A stretch of DNA of 6,848 bases from Hyphomicrobiales bacterium. GTDB taxonomy: Bacteria; Pseudomonadota; Alphaproteobacteria; Rhizobiales; Beijerinckiaceae. The position numbers and the translations under genes are program-made. Below are positions 5,835 to 6,848 of this stretch, in pieces. The notes beneath the pieces are model-generated. The model was given only the letters and a program-made list of their open reading frames with translations. It was not told where the DNA came from and did no database searches. Numbering within the stretch: the first letter of the stretch is position 1; the number at the start of each line of letters is the position of its first letter. Location: positions 1-6,848 of the forward strand of contig JAGWKJ010000127.1 in the NCBI GenBank assembly GCA_028865375.1, read 5' to 3'.

Positions 5835-5855
5835 GTTTACCCTTCTCGCGTAAAC
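5835..5855. promoter_or_regulatory. Inverted repeat GTTTAC-N9-GTAAAC before the N0-domain gene
   Basis: Perfect 6-bp arms at 5835-5840 and 5850-5855, separated by 9 bp, end 27 bp before the start codon at 5883. Position and symmetry suit an operator or a short 5' leader hairpin of the plus-strand gene. No regulator can be named. The region 5658-5882 is the divergent promoter region between pilA copy 2 and this gene. Confidence 0.35.
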
Positions 5856-5882
5856 AGGCGGCACGTGGTCGGAGCTGCATAC

Positions 5883-6371
5883 ATGGCCAAGCAAACACAT
5901 GCGCGCGTCGCCGCGCTCCTCGGACTTGCGCTCGCGGCGTCCGCCGCCGCGCTTTCGGCCGCGAGGGCGGAAACCGTCGACGTGACCGTCGACCGCGCCA
6001 AGGTGATCAAGGTGCCCGCCGGGGCCGCGACCATCGTGATCGGCAACCCGATCATCGCGGAGGTCCTTCTGCTGAAGGACTCGGGGTCGGCCGTCGTCAC
6101 CGGCAAGGGCTACGGCACCACCAACATCATCACGCTCGACGCGACCGGCCGCCAGATCGACGATTCCGTCGTCCACGTGACCCCGGCGCCGGGATTGCTC
6201 GTCGTGCAGCGCGGCATGGAGCGCCAATCATACAGCTGCCGGCCCGTCTGCATGCCGACCGTGCAGCTCGGCGACCAGCCGACCTATTTCAACGACGCCT
6301 CGAGCGAAATCACCAAGCACGCCTCGCTCGCGTCGGGCGCCGATGCCGGCGGCACGCAGAGCGCGCATTGA
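5883..6371 (+). CDS. Exported pilus-assembly N-terminal (N0-like) domain protein
   Basis: 162 residues. A Sec signal peptide covers 1-29 (cleavage likely after ARA). Residues about 30-101 match the N-terminal pilus-assembly domain of CpaC. VPAGAATIVIGNPIIAEVLL (44-63) parallels LPRDATEVFVGDPKVANAVV of CpaC, and GYGTTNIITLDATGRQI (76-92) parallels GAGQTTIFANDAAGRQI. There is no BON or secretin domain. The tail has Cys119 and Cys123 (SYSCRPVC), a possible small disulphide, then LGDQPTYFNDAS. Small proteins of this kind occur in other Rhizobiales Tad loci; none has a settled function to my knowledge. A periplasmic partner of the CpaC ring is the natural guess. The start at 5883 has GGAG at 5871-5874, 8 nt upstream; a GTG at 5865 is in frame but less likely. 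Confidence 0.88.
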   Translation: MAKQTHARVAALLGLALAASAAALSAARAETVDVTVDRAKVIKVPAGAATIVIGNPIIAEVLLLKDSGSAVVTGKGYGTTNIITLDATGRQIDDSVVHVTPAPGLLVVQRGMERQSYSCRPVCMPTVQLGDQPTYFNDASSEITKHASLASGADAGGTQSAH

Positions 6372-6379
6372 AGGCGCGG

Positions 6380-6394
6380 TTGAGGCGCGGTTAA
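6380..6394. promoter_or_regulatory. CtrA-like box upstream of the tadE-like gene
   Basis: TTGA-N7-TTAA, one base from the CtrA consensus, starts 9 bp after the stop of the N0-domain gene and about 104 bp before the tadE-like start. The same bases form part of a GGCGCGGTT direct repeat (6373-6381 and 6384-6392) and a GGCGCG/CGCGCC stem (6384-6400) that has no T-run, so a terminator is unlikely. It mirrors the box before cpaB. Confidence 0.42.
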
Positions 6395-6480
6395 CGCGCC
6401 GAGCCGCCCGCGCCTGCCCCGCGTAACGGCTTCGCAAGGCTTTGTCGGTAGCGTCTTTTTCGCGCCTGGCCTCGTGGACC

Positions 6481-6496
6481 GGCGCCAGGGGGCGCC
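6481..6496 (+). promoter_or_regulatory. Hairpin presenting the tadE-like ribosome binding site
   Basis: GGCGCC-AGGG-GGCGCC forms a perfect 6-bp stem whose 4-nt loop, with the next two G, is the ribosome binding site AGGGGG (6487-6492). The stem ends 1 nt before the ATG at 6498. An alternative stem, CCTGGC (6465-6470) with GCCAGG (6484-6489), would hide part of the site. Two competing structures could tune translation; this is inferred from base pairing only. Confidence 0.4.
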
Positions 6497-6497
6497 C

Positions 6498-6848
6498 ATG
6501 TCGGACAATGCGACCATCGTTGAAGACGCCGGCGGCGCCCCGGCCGCGGCGCCCGCGGGACCCGTGAAACGGTTTCGCCGGGACAGCCGCGCCTCGACGC
6601 TGATCGAATTCGGCCTGATCGCCCTGCCCTTCTTCGCGCTCTTGATGGCCATCCTCGAGGCCGGCTTCGGCCTGTACGCCAGCGTCGCGCTCGAAAGCGC
6701 CGTGCAACACGCCGCGCGCGACGTCTTCATCGGCCAGAGCAAGCTGTCGAGCTACACGAACGTGACGCAGTTCATCAACGGCGAGCTTTGCAATCCCGCC
6801 GCCAACGACGACTACGCCCTCATGCACGCCATGAGCTGCTCGCTGCTG
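6498..6848 (+). CDS. TadE-like minor pseudopilin, 3' end outside window
   Basis: 117 codons from ATG at 6498 to the window edge without a stop. After a 22-residue acidic and Ala/Pro-rich start comes a basic patch (KRFRRDSR at 24-31), then STLIEFGLIALPFFALLMAI at 33-52. That is the TadE-type pseudopilin helix, with Glu37 at the fifth position of the predicted mature protein. Glu54 and Ala55 (ILEAGFGLY) continue the family pattern. TadE-like proteins are cleaved by the CpaA/TadV peptidase and act as minor pilins. Here the residue before the predicted cut is Ala32 rather than the usual Gly. Cys99 and Cys114 lie in the tail. AGGGGG at 6487-6492 supports the start. A tadG or second tadE-like gene would be expected next. 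Confidence 0.87.
   Translation, partial: MSDNATIVEDAGGAPAAAPAGPVKRFRRDSRASTLIEFGLIALPFFALLMAILEAGFGLYASVALESAVQHAARDVFIGQSKLSSYTNVTQFINGELCNPAANDDYALMHAMSCSLL

Noticed and set aside
1..6848. CRISPR arrays, tRNA or rRNA genes, insertion sequences, phage attachment sites
   Set aside because: Read through for regular spaced repeats, transposase-like frames and terminal inverted repeats; nothing was seen. The only sizeable repeat is the pilA duplication.

Overview
The window is part of a Tad (Flp, type IVc) pilus locus. It is very GC-rich, with densely packed genes of the cpa/tad type. The gene order, the cpa-type proteins (lipoprotein CpaD, secretin CpaC, SAF-domain CpaB) and two near-consensus CtrA-type sites (TTAA-N7-TTAA) point to an alphaproteobacterium, most likely of the order Hyphomicrobiales (Rhizobiales). 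The genus cannot be told from this sequence.

Most of the window is read on the minus strand. In transcription order it holds pilA copy 2 (5657-5499), its terminator, the prepilin peptidase cpaA (5339-4824), pilA copy 1 (4615-4457), its terminator, and then a tight run cpaB (4258-3455), cpaC (3401-1965), cpaD (1926-1213) and cpaE (1209 to beyond base 1). The ATPase and inner-membrane genes (cpaF and tadB/tadC types) would be expected to the left, outside the window. On the plus strand, diverging from pilA copy 2, is a 162-residue exported protein carrying only a pilus-assembly N-terminal (N0-like) domain (5883-6371). A TadE-like minor pseudopilin (6498 to beyond 6848) follows it.

Together these make one machine. 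PilA is the fibre subunit, and CpaA cleaves its leader and probably that of the TadE-like pseudopilin. CpaC forms the outer-membrane channel, with CpaD as its lipoprotein partner and CpaB as a periplasmic assembly factor. CpaE is a ParA/MinD-type ATPase that places the machine in the cell. The exported N0-domain protein resembles the N-terminal part of CpaC and may dock to the secretin or replace its N0 domain.

The most notable points lie outside the standard genes. The two pilin genes share a perfect 113-bp direct repeat that flanks cpaA. Both pilin messages carry hairpins at matching places in the 5' and 3' untranslated regions although the sequences differ. Two CtrA-like boxes precede cpaB and the tadE-like gene. 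A near-perfect 18-bp palindrome and a 27-codon reading frame with an ideal ribosome binding site lie upstream of pilA copy 1. The tadE-like ribosome binding site sits in a hairpin loop. I see no mobile element, CRISPR array, tRNA or rRNA, and no clear sign of an entirely new system.
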